NCBI GenBank assembly: GCA_018371275.1 | Contig: JAHALF010000015.1 | Span: 1 to 39,412 of the forward strand | Direction: 5' to 3' | DNA: 39,412 bases | Source: Clostridiales bacterium | Lineage (GTDB): Bacteria > Bacillota > Clostridia > Lachnospirales > CAG-274 | Shown here: positions 30,950-39,412 of the stretch, one piece after another | How positions within the stretch are numbered: the stretch's first letter is position 1 | How the letters are laid out: each line of letters opens with the position of its first letter | Translations under genes and position numbers: made by a program | Notes under the pieces: model-generated | What the model was told of the DNA's origin: nothing | Databases searched by the model: none | Seen by the model: only the letters and a program-made list of their open reading frames with translations

Positions 30950-33175
30950 ATGAAATATGCAGAAATAATAATTGATATAACAAATGAAAATGTTGATAAA
31001 ATATTTCATTATGCTATACCAGAAAATATTAAAGAAAAAATTTGTTTAGGTATGCGTGTTTTTGTCCCATTTGGTAAAGGAAATCGTATAAGGGAAGGGT
31101 ATATTATAGGATTTACAGATAATACAGATATAGATGAAAAATATATAAAAAATATATATAGTCTTCCAGATGAATATGCAATTTTTAATGATAATATGAT
31201 AGAACTTGCAAAATTTATGTCAGACAAGTATTATTGTAGCTTATCAGAGTGTTTACAATGTATTATGCCTAAAATAATAAAAGATAAAACAAATAAATAT
31301 GCTAACATAAATTATGAAATGTCGGGCATTAATGAAGTAATAAAAAATATTTTGGAAAAAAATAATTCTCAAAGTAAGGTTTTAAAAATATTATTAAAAA
31401 ATCAAAATATTAGTATTTATGAAATAAAAAATATTTTAGGTATAAGTTTAAGTCCTATAAATACTTTGGAAAAAAATGGTGTTATAAAAATTACAACAAG
31501 GAAGATAAAAAGAGATTTTATAAATTTAGATGATTATGACAAAACTAATCACTTAAAGTTAACCATTGAACAAGATAATGCATTAAATTTTATAAAACAA
31601 AAAATATATGAAAAAACATATAAGCCTATACTTTTACATGGTGTTACAGGAAGTGGTAAAACGGAAGTATATTTACAACTTATAGATGAAGTTTTAAGAA
31701 CTGGTAAAAAAGCTATTGTTTTAGTACCAGAAATATCTTTAACACCTCAAACAGTAGAGAGATTTATAGGGCGATTTGGCAAAAAGGTTAGTGTAACTCA
31801 CTCTAGATTAAGTGATGGAGAGCGATTTGAACAATGGAAAAAGGCTAAAGACAATAAAATAGATATTATGGTAGGTGCTAGGTCTGCTATCTTTACACCA
31901 TTTGAAAATTTAGGTATAATAATAATAGATGAAGAACATGAGTCTACTTATAAATCAGAAAGTACTCCAAAATATGATATAAAAGAAGTGGCAGAAAAGA
32001 TATGTAATTTAACAGGTGCAACGTTAGTACTTGGTAGTGCAACACCTAGTATAGACACATATTATAAAACTCAAAAAGGTAAATACGATCTTGTATATAT
32101 AAATAATAGAATAAATAACAATATGCCAGATATAAATGTTATAGATATGAGAAAAGAATTAGAAAAAGGTAATAGGTCTATATTTAGTACATCTCTTTTT
32201 GAGGCTATAAAAGAAAATCTTAAAAATAATATGCAAACTATATTGTTTTTAAATAGGAGAGGACATTCCACTTTTGTATCTTGTAGAAAATGTGGATATG
32301 TTCTTGAGTGTAAAAATTGTAATGTAAGTTATACTTATCATCTTAAAGAGCATAAGCTTATATGTCATTATTGTAATAGTACAGAAAATGTACCTAATAT
32401 ATGTCCTAGTTGTAGCTCTAAATATATAAAATATTTTGGTGTTGGTACTCAAAAGATAGAAGAGCAAATTAAAAAATATTTTAAAGATGCTAGAGTAATG
32501 AGAATGGATATGGATACTACTTCTAAAAAAAATAGTCACCAAAATATTTTAGAAGATTTTAAAAATCATAAAGCAGACATACTAATAGGCACACAAATGA
32601 TAGCTAAAGGATTAGATTTTAAAAAGGTATCATTAGTTGGTGTTATAGCAGCAGATATTACATTAAATACTGGAGATTATAAAAGCTCTGAAAATACATT
32701 TCAACTTTTGACACAAGTTGCAGGTAGGGCAGGTAGGGCAGATATTAAAGGTAAAGTTTTTATACAAACATATAATCCAGAACATTATAGTATAGTTTTT
32801 GCTAAAAATAATGATTATGTTGGATTTTATAAAAAAGAAATATTAGAAAGAAAAATAATGTTTTATCCACCATTTTCAAATATATTTTTTATAATGATAT
32901 GTGGTGAAGATGAAAATTTAGTTATGAATGCTATAAAATTTTTGCACAAAATTATGACATATTATAATCAGAAAACAAATTTTTATATATCAGATGTAGC
33001 TAAAGCATATATTTATAAGGTAAATAAACAATATAGATATAAAATATTAATAAAAGCTAAAGAGGAAACAAGACTTAAAAATTTTGTTTTATACTGTGTA
33101 AGTATTTTAAAAAATAAGATGGATACTAATAAACTAAATATTATATTGAGTTTAAATCCTAGTTATATACAATAG
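30950..33175 (+). CDS. priA: Primosomal protein N' (replication restart helicase PriA)
   Basis: 3'-5' superfamily 2 helicase that reloads the replisome at collapsed forks. The 741 residues contain an N-terminal DNA-binding domain (about 1-105), Walker A GVTGSGKTEVYL near 230-241, the DEAH-type box DEEHESTYKS near 327, and the zinc-binding insertion with paired cysteines (CRKCGYVLECKNC, CHYCN, CPSC) near 445-490. Motifs V-VI follow in IGTQMIAKGLDF and QVAGRAGRADIKGKV. ATG 30950 follows AAGGTGA. It leads the priA-def-fmt group. Confidence 0.97.
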   Translation: MKYAEIIIDITNENVDKIFHYAIPENIKEKICLGMRVFVPFGKGNRIREGYIIGFTDNTDIDEKYIKNIYSLPDEYAIFNDNMIELAKFMSDKYYCSLSECLQCIMPKIIKDKTNKYANINYEMSGINEVIKNILEKNNSQSKVLKILLKNQNISIYEIKNILGISLSPINTLEKNGVIKITTRKIKRDFINLDDYDKTNHLKLTIEQDNALNFIKQKIYEKTYKPILLHGVTGSGKTEVYLQLIDEVLRTGKKAIVLVPEISLTPQTVERFIGRFGKKVSVTHSRLSDGERFEQWKKAKDNKIDIMVGARSAIFTPFENLGIIIIDEEHESTYKSESTPKYDIKEVAEKICNLTGATLVLGSATPSIDTYYKTQKGKYDLVYINNRINNNMPDINVIDMRKELEKGNRSIFSTSLFEAIKENLKNNMQTILFLNRRGHSTFVSCRKCGYVLECKNCNVSYTYHLKEHKLICHYCNSTENVPNICPSCSSKYIKYFGVGTQKIEEQIKKYFKDARVMRMDMDTTSKKNSHQNILEDFKNHKADILIGTQMIAKGLDFKKVSLVGVIAADITLNTGDYKSSENTFQLLTQVAGRAGRADIKGKVFIQTYNPEHYSIVFAKNNDYVGFYKKEILERKIMFYPPFSNIFFIMICGEDENLVMNAIKFLHKIMTYYNQKTNFYISDVAKAYIYKVNKQYRYKILIKAKEETRLKNFVLYCVSILKNKMDTNKLNIILSLNPSYIQ

Positions 33176-33187
33176 AGGAGGATAAAA

Positions 33188-33643
33188 ATGGCACTTAGAA
33201 AAATTAGATTATCAACAGATGAAGTACTTAGAAAAAAATCAAAAGAAGTAACAGAAATTAATGATAAAATATTAGAACTTTTAGATGATATGGCAGATAC
33301 TATGTATGATGCCAATGGTGTGGGTTTGGCTGCTCCTCAGGTAGGAGTTCTTAGAAGAGTTGTAGTTATAGATATTGGTGAAGGAATTATTGAGCTTATC
33401 AATCCAGTCATTTTAGAAACAGATGGAGAACAGTTTGGAGAAGAAGGTTGTCTTAGCGTTCCTGGTAAATTAGGGGATGTTAGAAGACCTAACTATTGTA
33501 AAGTGGAAGCTTTAAATAGAGATGGTGAAAAAATAATAGTTGAGGGAGAAGAACTTATGGCCAGAGCATTATGCCACGAAATAGACCATCTTGAAGGTGT
33601 GCTTTATATAGACAAAGTAGAAGGCGTAATAGAAGATGTATAA
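33188..33643 (+). CDS. def: Peptide deformylase
   Basis: Removes the formyl group from nascent N-terminal Met. The 151 residues carry the three diagnostic motifs: GVGLAAPQVG near 46-55, EEGCLSVPG near 90-98 (Cys metal ligand), and CHEIDHLEG near 129-137 (two His ligands and catalytic Glu). SD GAGGAG precedes the ATG by 8 bases. It lies 12 bp after priA and 12 bp before fmt, whose product adds the group that this enzyme removes. Confidence 0.98.
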   Translation: MALRKIRLSTDEVLRKKSKEVTEINDKILELLDDMADTMYDANGVGLAAPQVGVLRRVVVIDIGEGIIELINPVILETDGEQFGEEGCLSVPGKLGDVRRPNYCKVEALNRDGEKIIVEGEELMARALCHEIDHLEGVLYIDKVEGVIEDV

Positions 33644-33655
33644 GGAGTGATTTTT

Positions 33656-34582
33656 TTGAATATAGTTTTTATGGGAACACCAGATTTTAGTGTTGAAAGT
33701 TTAAAAAGACTTAAAGAAAAACATAATGTAGTTGCAGTTGTATCTCAACCAGATAAGCCAAAGGGTAGAGGTAAAAAACTTGTTAATACACCAGTAAAAC
33801 AATTTGCACTTGATAATGGTATAGAAAAGATTTATCAACCAGAAAAAATTAAAGATGAAGATTTTGTTAAAGTTCTTAAAGATTTAAATGCAGATTTATT
33901 TGTAGTTGTAGCTTATGGTCAATTATTATCAGAACAGGTTTTAAATATACCTAAATATGGATGTATTAATGTTCATGGCTCTTTACTTCCTAAATATAGA
34001 GGAGCTGCACCTATCCAATGGGCTATAATAAATGGAGAAGAAAAAACAGGTGTAACTATTCAGTATATGGAAAAAGGTATGGATTCTGGTGATATGATTT
34101 TAAAGGAAGAAATAATTATAGAAAAAACAGAAACATATAAAACTCTTTATGATAAAATGAGTATAGTTGGAGCAGATGCTCTTATAAAAGCAATTGAGTT
34201 AATAGAAACAGGTAATGTTAATGCAGAAAAACAAAATCACGATGAAGCAACTTATGCTCCTATGATATATAAAGAAATGGGGCATATAAACTGGAATAAT
34301 TCATCTAAAGATATAATAAACTTAATAAGAGGTATAAATCCTATTCCTATGGCTTATAGTATATATAAAGATGAAGTTTTTAAGATAAGTGAAGCTGAAG
34401 AAGTATTAGGCTATAGTGGTAATATTGGAGAAATAGTTGATTTACAAAAAGATGGATTTATAGTAAAAACTAAAGATTCTGCTATAATAATAAAAGAAAT
34501 GCAAGCTAAAGGTGGAAAAAGAATGAAAACTTCAGATTATTTAAGAGGACATTCTATTGAAAAGGGTATAATATTATGTTAA
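33656..34582 (+). CDS. fmt: Methionyl-tRNA formyltransferase
   Basis: Formylates initiator Met-tRNA using 10-formyltetrahydrofolate. TTG 33656 is the preferred start (MNIVFMGTPDFSVESL) because AAGGAGTGAT (33642-33651) is its SD and the N terminus then matches the family; GTG 33647 is within the SD. The 308 residues hold the folate/catalytic motif NVHGSLLPKYRGAAPIQWA near 105-123 and DSGDMI near 142-147. The C-terminal tRNA-binding OB-like domain covers about 205-305. Confidence 0.97.
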   Translation: MNIVFMGTPDFSVESLKRLKEKHNVVAVVSQPDKPKGRGKKLVNTPVKQFALDNGIEKIYQPEKIKDEDFVKVLKDLNADLFVVVAYGQLLSEQVLNIPKYGCINVHGSLLPKYRGAAPIQWAIINGEEKTGVTIQYMEKGMDSGDMILKEEIIIEKTETYKTLYDKMSIVGADALIKAIELIETGNVNAEKQNHDEATYAPMIYKEMGHINWNNSSKDIINLIRGINPIPMAYSIYKDEVFKISEAEEVLGYSGNIGEIVDLQKDGFIVKTKDSAIIIKEMQAKGGKRMKTSDYLRGHSIEKGIILC

Positions 34583-34647
34583 AATAATTTTTAAGTTATT
34601 TGTATATAATATAAAATATTTAAAAATTTAAAAGGTTGGTGTTTAAA

Positions 34648-35340
34648 ATGTTTTTTGACCCTACAATATTTATAATAATACCTGGAATAATTATTGCTAG
34701 TATAGCTCAAATGAAGATAAGTTCAGCATATGGAACTTATTCTCGTATAGCTAATAGTAAGGGCTTAAGAGGAGCAGAGGTTGCTAGAGATCTTTTAAGG
34801 ATTGCTGGTATTTCTGATGTTTCTGTAGAAATGATAGGAGGAAAGTTAAGTGATCATTATGACCCTAGCAAAAAGGTTGTAAGATTATCACAAGATATTT
34901 ATGCTGGTAATAGTATTGCATCTTTAAGTGTTGCTGCTCATGAAGTAGGACACGCTATACAACATCATTATGGGTATATGCCATTAACTATTAGAAGTAG
35001 TATAGCTCCTATTGTAGGCTTTAGTTCTAGGCTGTCTTGGGTATTAATAACAATAGGATTATTATTTGGTTTTATGAGTAGTAATGTTATATTATTACAA
35101 ATAGGTATAATTTTATTTACTGTAGTTGTTATTTTTCAAATAATAACTTTACCAGTAGAGTTTAATGCTTCTAAAAGAGCTTTAGATATGTTAGAAGAAT
35201 ATTCTTTTTTACAAAAAAATGAAATAAATGGTTCTAAAAAAGTTTTGGGAGCAGCAGCATTAACATATGTTGCAGCAGCATTAACTGGTATATTACAATT
35301 AGTTAGGTTATTAGTTATTTTAAATGGCAGAGATGATTAA
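34648..35340 (+). CDS. YugP-like membrane zinc metallopeptidase
   Basis: Membrane protein of 230 residues (ATG 34648) with the zinc-protease motif AAHEVGHAIQHH near residues 95-106. Hydrophobic segments are near 5-25, 118-140, 145-172 and 202-222. It matches the neutral zinc metallopeptidase 2 (YugP) family, which in Firmicutes commonly follows def-fmt. The substrate is unknown; roles in membrane protein quality control have been proposed for relatives. The gene ends inside one arm of a long bidirectional terminator. Confidence 0.9.
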   Translation: MFFDPTIFIIIPGIIIASIAQMKISSAYGTYSRIANSKGLRGAEVARDLLRIAGISDVSVEMIGGKLSDHYDPSKKVVRLSQDIYAGNSIASLSVAAHEVGHAIQHHYGYMPLTIRSSIAPIVGFSSRLSWVLITIGLLFGFMSSNVILLQIGIILFTVVVIFQIITLPVEFNASKRALDMLEEYSFLQKNEINGSKKVLGAAALTYVAAALTGILQLVRLLVILNGRDD

Positions 35341-35388
35341 ACAAAATAAAAAAGAGATATTTTACATATCTCTTTTTTATTTTGTTTA
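35338..35388. terminator. Bidirectional terminator between the YugP-like gene and nifJ
   Basis: Perfect 23-bp inverted repeat (35338-35360 and 35366-35388) around a 5-nt loop TTTAC. The left arm begins with the TAA stop codon of the preceding gene; the central part AAAAAAGAGATAT/ATATCTCTTTTTT gives a T tract on both strands. Confidence 0.92.
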
Positions 35389-35399
35389 TTTACTAAATA

Positions 35400-38300
35400 T
35401 TAAGCATCTGCAAGTTTTTTGTAAGTTTCTAAACGTTTTTTAGAATCTTTTTCACATAGATCAAATAATTGTTCTGCAAGATCTGGGAATGCACGTTGTA
35501 AAGAAGTATAACGAACTTCACCAGCTAAGAAATCTTTAAATGGAGTAGTAGGTTCTTTAGAATCTAAAATAAATGGATTTTTTCCTTGTTCTTCAAGAGC
35601 AGGATTAAATCTGTATAATTGCCAGTATCCAGACTCAACGGCTTTTTTAGATTCTTCTAAAGAATAAGTCATATTAATACCGTGGCTTATACAAGGAGCA
35701 TAAGCTATTATTAATGATGGACCTGGATAACTTTCAGCTTCTACAATAGCTTTTAAAACTTGGTTTTTATCAGCACCCATAGATACTTGAGCAACATATA
35801 TATAACCATAGCTCATAGCCATCATACCAAGGTCTTTTTTACGTACTCTTTTACCAGAGGCAGCAAATTTAGCAATGGCAGCAGTAGGAGTAGCTTTAGA
35901 AGCTTGACCACCAGTGTTAGAATATATTTCTGTATCAAATACAAATACATTAACATCTTCTCCAGAGGCAAGAACATGGTCTAAACCACCATAACCGATA
36001 TCATAAGCCCAACCATCTCCACCAAATATCCATTGAGAATTTTTAACAAGATGTCTTTGGTTTTCTAATATATATTTAGCTTCTTCACTATTTTCACCTT
36101 GAAGAGCTTCTATAACAGCAGCAGATGTAGCTTTAGATTCTTCACCTTTGTGCATTGTATCAATCCAAGCTTGTAAAGTATCTTTTAAATCTGCATTAGA
36201 TGTAGATGCAATAATAGCTTCTGCTTTTTCTTTTAAAGTTGTTCTTTGTTTAGAAACACTTATAGCCATACCTAAACCAAATTCAGCATTATCTTCAAAT
36301 AAAGAGTTTGCCCAAGCTGGACCATGTCCATTATGATTTTTAGTGTAAGGTGTGCTAGGTGCAGAACCACCCCAAATAGAAGAACAGCCAGTAGCATTAG
36401 CTATGTACATTCTATCACCAAATAATTGAGTAATAAGTTTTGCGTATGGTGTTTCACCACAACCAGGACAAGCACCTGAAAATTCAAATAATGGTTGTTC
36501 AAATTGGCTACCTTTAATAGACTTTTTATCCATAGGATTTTCTTTTGGAGAAAGAGCAACAGCATATTCCCAATTAGGAACTTCATTCATTTGAGTATCT
36601 AAAGGTTTCATAAGGATAGCTTTTTCTTTAGCTGGACAGATTTCAACACAGTTTCCACAACCTGTACAGTCTAATACAGATACTTGTATTCTATAAGTAT
36701 AATCTTCAAAGCCTTTACCAAGAGCTTTTTTGCTAACAAAACCTTCTGGCGCATTTTTAGACTCTTCTTCATTAATAAGAAATGGTCTAATAACTGCGTG
36801 AGGACATACATAAGAACATTGGTTACATTGGATACAATTATCAATATTCCATTCTGGAACCTCAATTGCAACACCACGTTTTTCATATGCTGCTGTACCA
36901 TTTTCAAAAGTACCATCTTCATAACCTACAAATGCAGAAACAGGTAATTTGTCCCCTTGCATAGCATTTATAGGTTCTAATATTTTTGTTATAAATTCTG
37001 GTTTATCAATGCTAGTCTCAAATTTAGAATTATCTTTCGCATTAGCCCAGTTAGCAGGAACTTCAACTTTTTTAACAAGTTCCATACCTTTTTCAACAGC
37101 TTGTTGGTTCATAGAAACAACTTTTTCACCTTTTTTACCATAAGCTTTAACAATAGCTTCTTTCATATATTTAATAGCTTCATCAGCAGGAATAATATTA
37201 GCTATTTTAAAGAAAGCGGATTGTAAAACAGCGTTAAAACGTTTACCAAGACCAATTTCTTTAGCTATTGCAACAGCATCTATTGTATAGAAGTTAATTT
37301 TATTTTCAGCAATATATCTTTTTACATTAGCAGGTAAATTTTCGTCTAATTCTACATCATTCCATTTACAGTTTAATAAGAAGCTACCACCTTCTTTTAA
37401 GCCTTCTAAAATGTCATATTTATCAAGGTATGATGGTTGATGACAAGCTATAAAATCAGCAGTAGTAACAAGATATGGTGCACGAATTAATTTTTTACCA
37501 AAACGTAAATGAGAAGTTGTTAAACCACCAGATTTTTTAGAATCATAAGCAAAGTATGCTTGAGCATACATATCTGTATGGTCACCAATAATTTTAATAG
37601 AGTTTTTATTAGCACCAACAGTACCATCAGCACCTAATCCCCAGAATTTACAGCTAATAGTAGATTCATCAGTAACATCTATTTCTTTACCAACTTTTAA
37701 AGAAAGGTGAGTAACATCATCATTTATACCAACTGTAAATCCATTTTTAGGGTTTTCTAAATCAAGGTTTTCATAAACAGCTATAATTTGAGCTGGAGTA
37801 GTATCTTTTGAACTAAGACCATATCTACCACCAACAATAGTAGCTTTTCTATCAGAATTAAAGAATGCAGTACAAACATCTTGGTATAAAGGTTCACCAA
37901 GAGAACCTGGTTCTTTTGTTCTATCTAATACAGCTATTTTTTTAGCAGTAGTAGGGATAGCTTCTAATAATTTTTCTTGTACGAAAGGTCTAAATAAATG
38001 AACATTTACTAAACCTACTTTTTCACCTTTAGCTCTTAAAAAGTCTATAGTTTCTGAAATTGTATCACATACAGAACCAATAGCAATAATAACTTTTTCA
38101 GCTTCTGGGTCACCATAATAATTAAATAGTTTATAATCTCTACCAGTTAATTTATTAATTTCACCTAAGTATTCTTCTACAATAGAAGGAACATTATCAT
38201 AAAATGTGTTAGATGCTTCTTTTGCTTGGAAGAATATATCTGGATTTTGAGCAGTACCTCTAGTAACAGGGTTTTGAGGATTAAGAGCGTTATCTTTAAA

Positions 38301-38906
38301 ACGTTTGATAGCATCCATATCAACAAGATTTTTAACTTTATCAAAATCTAAAACTTCTATTTTTTGAATTTCGTGAGATGTTCTAAAGCCATCAAAGAAA
38401 TTTAAAAATGGTACTCTAGATTTTAAAGTTGATAAATGAGAAACAGTTGATAAATCCATAACTTCTTGTACATTTGAAGAAGCAAGCATAGCAAAACCTG
38501 TTTGACGACAAGCCATAACATCTGAATGGTCACCAAAAATACTAAGAGCGTGACCTGCAATTGTACGAGCACTAACATGAATTACACAAGGTAAAAGCTC
38601 CCCAGATATTTTGTACATATTAGGGATCATAAGAAGTAACCCTTGAGAAGCAGTATATGTAGTAGCTAAAGCACCAGTAGCTAAAGCTCCGTGTAAAGCA
38701 CCAGCAGCACCAGCTTCAGATTGCATTTCTACAACTTGTACTGTTTGACCAAACATATTTTTTTTGCCTTTAGCAGCCCATTCATCTACGTGTTCTGCCA
38801 TAGGAGATGATGGAGTTATAGGGAAGATATTAGCTACTTCTGAAAATTGATAAGATACTTCAGCCGCAGCTTGGTTACCATCCATAGTTTTCATAATTTT
38901 AGACAT
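35400..38906 (-). CDS. nifJ: Pyruvate:ferredoxin (flavodoxin) oxidoreductase
   Basis: Oxidises pyruvate to acetyl-CoA and CO2, reducing ferredoxin; a key enzyme of clostridial fermentation. A single chain of 1168 residues fuses all the subunits of multi-subunit forms. From the N terminus: the TPP pyrimidine-binding region (SSPMAEHVDEWA), the transketolase C-like domain, the gamma domain (about 425-600), a ferredoxin domain with CIQCNQCSYVCP and CTGCGNCVEICP near 690-765, the proximal cluster CPGCG near 812, and the TPP-diphosphate motif GDGWAYDIGYGGLDHV near 965 with NTGGQASKATP near 1000. The start at 38906 has a GGAGG SD. Confidence 0.98.
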   Translation of the reverse strand: MSKIMKTMDGNQAAAEVSYQFSEVANIFPITPSSPMAEHVDEWAAKGKKNMFGQTVQVVEMQSEAGAAGALHGALATGALATTYTASQGLLLMIPNMYKISGELLPCVIHVSARTIAGHALSIFGDHSDVMACRQTGFAMLASSNVQEVMDLSTVSHLSTLKSRVPFLNFFDGFRTSHEIQKIEVLDFDKVKNLVDMDAIKRFKDNALNPQNPVTRGTAQNPDIFFQAKEASNTFYDNVPSIVEEYLGEINKLTGRDYKLFNYYGDPEAEKVIIAIGSVCDTISETIDFLRAKGEKVGLVNVHLFRPFVQEKLLEAIPTTAKKIAVLDRTKEPGSLGEPLYQDVCTAFFNSDRKATIVGGRYGLSSKDTTPAQIIAVYENLDLENPKNGFTVGINDDVTHLSLKVGKEIDVTDESTISCKFWGLGADGTVGANKNSIKIIGDHTDMYAQAYFAYDSKKSGGLTTSHLRFGKKLIRAPYLVTTADFIACHQPSYLDKYDILEGLKEGGSFLLNCKWNDVELDENLPANVKRYIAENKINFYTIDAVAIAKEIGLGKRFNAVLQSAFFKIANIIPADEAIKYMKEAIVKAYGKKGEKVVSMNQQAVEKGMELVKKVEVPANWANAKDNSKFETSIDKPEFITKILEPINAMQGDKLPVSAFVGYEDGTFENGTAAYEKRGVAIEVPEWNIDNCIQCNQCSYVCPHAVIRPFLINEEESKNAPEGFVSKKALGKGFEDYTYRIQVSVLDCTGCGNCVEICPAKEKAILMKPLDTQMNEVPNWEYAVALSPKENPMDKKSIKGSQFEQPLFEFSGACPGCGETPYAKLITQLFGDRMYIANATGCSSIWGGSAPSTPYTKNHNGHGPAWANSLFEDNAEFGLGMAISVSKQRTTLKEKAEAIIASTSNADLKDTLQAWIDTMHKGEESKATSAAVIEALQGENSEEAKYILENQRHLVKNSQWIFGGDGWAYDIGYGGLDHVLASGEDVNVFVFDTEIYSNTGGQASKATPTAAIAKFAASGKRVRKKDLGMMAMSYGYIYVAQVSMGADKNQVLKAIVEAESYPGPSLIIAYAPCISHGINMTYSLEESKKAVESGYWQLYRFNPALEEQGKNPFILDSKEPTTPFKDFLAGEVRYTSLQRAFPDLAEQLFDLCEKDSKKRLETYKKLADA

Positions 38907-39003
38907 TTTAAGTCCTCCTTTTATAATTTAAAGCTAAATTTATAATAATTTTTAAAGATAATTTAAAATTAATTATTATATATAGTTTTATGACTATGAT
39001 AAT

Positions 39004-39032
39004 ATTATATCAAGATTATAAAATTTAGTAAA
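39004..39032 (-). promoter_or_regulatory. nifJ: Probable promoter of nifJ
   Basis: Minus-strand TTTACT (39027-39032), 17 bp, TATAAT (39004-39009), giving a leader of roughly 90 nt. A weak ATAGT/ACTAT hairpin is possible within the leader. Confidence 0.65.
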
Positions 39033-39163
39033 TAAAAATTATTATTTTAACAATAGTTTTTTTGCATAATAAGTATAAGAATTTATTATAGTAAAAATTT
39101 GAAATATTTATGAAAATATAATTAATGAAAAATATAAAAAATTAAAAAAATTTAAAAAAAGTG

Positions 39164-39192
39164 TTGACATTAAAAAAATGATATGATATTAT
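39164..39192 (+). promoter_or_regulatory. rRNA operon promoter
   Basis: TTGACA (39164-39169), 17 bp, TATTAT (39187-39192), preceded by a very A/T-rich tract that may act as an UP element. Only one promoter was recognised. Confidence 0.85.
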
Positions 39193-39203
39193 ATACAAGT
39201 CGC

Positions 39204-39253
39204 TAGATAAGATACAAAAATTGGTATTGATAATTACTAATTTTTATTATCTA
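39204..39253 (+). other. rRNA leader hairpin
   Basis: TAGATAA (39204-39210) pairs with TTATCTA (39247-39253), enclosing AAAAATTGGTA (39216-39226) paired with TACTAATTTTT (39235-39245, one G-U). It begins about five bases after the expected transcript start. No T tract follows, so it is not a terminator; protection or processing of the leader is likely. Confidence 0.6.
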
Positions 39254-39368
39254 AAATAATTGAACATTGAAAACTAAATAATCAAAAAAGTGAATTAAAC
39301 GACCCGAAAATTAAAAAAAGTGAACAAACACTAAAAAAGTAAAGTCAGAGTTAATCTGGACAAGGATT

Positions 39369-39412
<44 letters not shown>

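Larger units (their letters stand above)
38907..39368. other. 462-bp divergent intergenic region, nifJ to 16S rRNA
   Basis: No gene is seen here. It contains the nifJ promoter (39004-39032, minus), the rRNA operon promoter (39164-39192, plus) and the rRNA leader with a long hairpin (39204-39253). A boxA-like antitermination segment, TGAACATTGAAAACTAAATA (39261-39280), follows, and a small hairpin, GTCAGAGTTAATCTGGAC, lies shortly before the 16S start. Confidence 0.75.

Overview
This window looks like chromosomal DNA from a very AT-rich, Gram-positive anaerobe of the Clostridia. By eye G+C is roughly 25-30%. The Clostridia assignment rests on several points: strong Shine-Dalgarno (SD) sequences before nearly every gene, consensus sigma-A promoters, a proline T-box riboswitch, a RemA-type regulator, a short ProS, and a large one-chain pyruvate:ferredoxin oxidoreductase (NifJ). 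A species cannot be named; the gene content and order would fit Lachnospirales or a related low-GC lineage. The window ends inside the first bases of a 16S rRNA gene. No CRISPR array, insertion sequence, prophage or tRNA gene was seen.

Layout. (1) 1-1850: lysS (cut by the window edge) and greA on the minus strand behind one consensus promoter. (2) 2009-5862: a DUF1385 membrane protein, prmC and prfA (translation termination), then an alpha/beta hydrolase. (3) 6053-9196: rpsB, tsf, pyrH, frr, with a structured leader before rpsB and terminators after rpsB, tsf and frr. (4) 9332-13411: a PhoP/PhoR-like two-component system and a PdaC-like polysaccharide deacetylase whose promoter carries 11-bp direct repeats. 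(5) 13414-16767: a B12-binding radical SAM protein, endonuclease III, two half-size TSUP permease genes (the first apparently frameshifted) and a 56-residue protein. (6) 16811-18480: proS on the minus strand with a T-box leader. (7) 18607-26106: a GntR (YtrA-type) regulator with an ABC transporter, then a MarR regulator with a heterodimeric ABC exporter. (8) manA (minus), then rsgA preceded by a 20-codon leader ORF. (9) A degenerate LytM/M23 protein (minus). (10) 29561-35340: remA, gmk, rpoZ, priA, def, fmt and a YugP-like membrane protease. (11) nifJ (minus), divergent from the rRNA operon promoter and 16S start.

Most of the window is core housekeeping: translation factors, nucleotide kinases, replication restart, formyl-Met processing and pyruvate oxidation. 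The less ordinary content is in regulation and in small or unusual genes: a possible mutually exclusive helix switch before rpsB, an upstream ORF with a hairpin before rsgA, 11-bp tandem repeats before the deacetylase, paired TGTTAG-N4-CTAACA operators in the MarR/exporter locus, a likely AUA start codon on the radical SAM gene, and a slippery T tract at the start of a split TSUP permease. All assignments come from reading the sequence and from memory of protein families; no database search was run.
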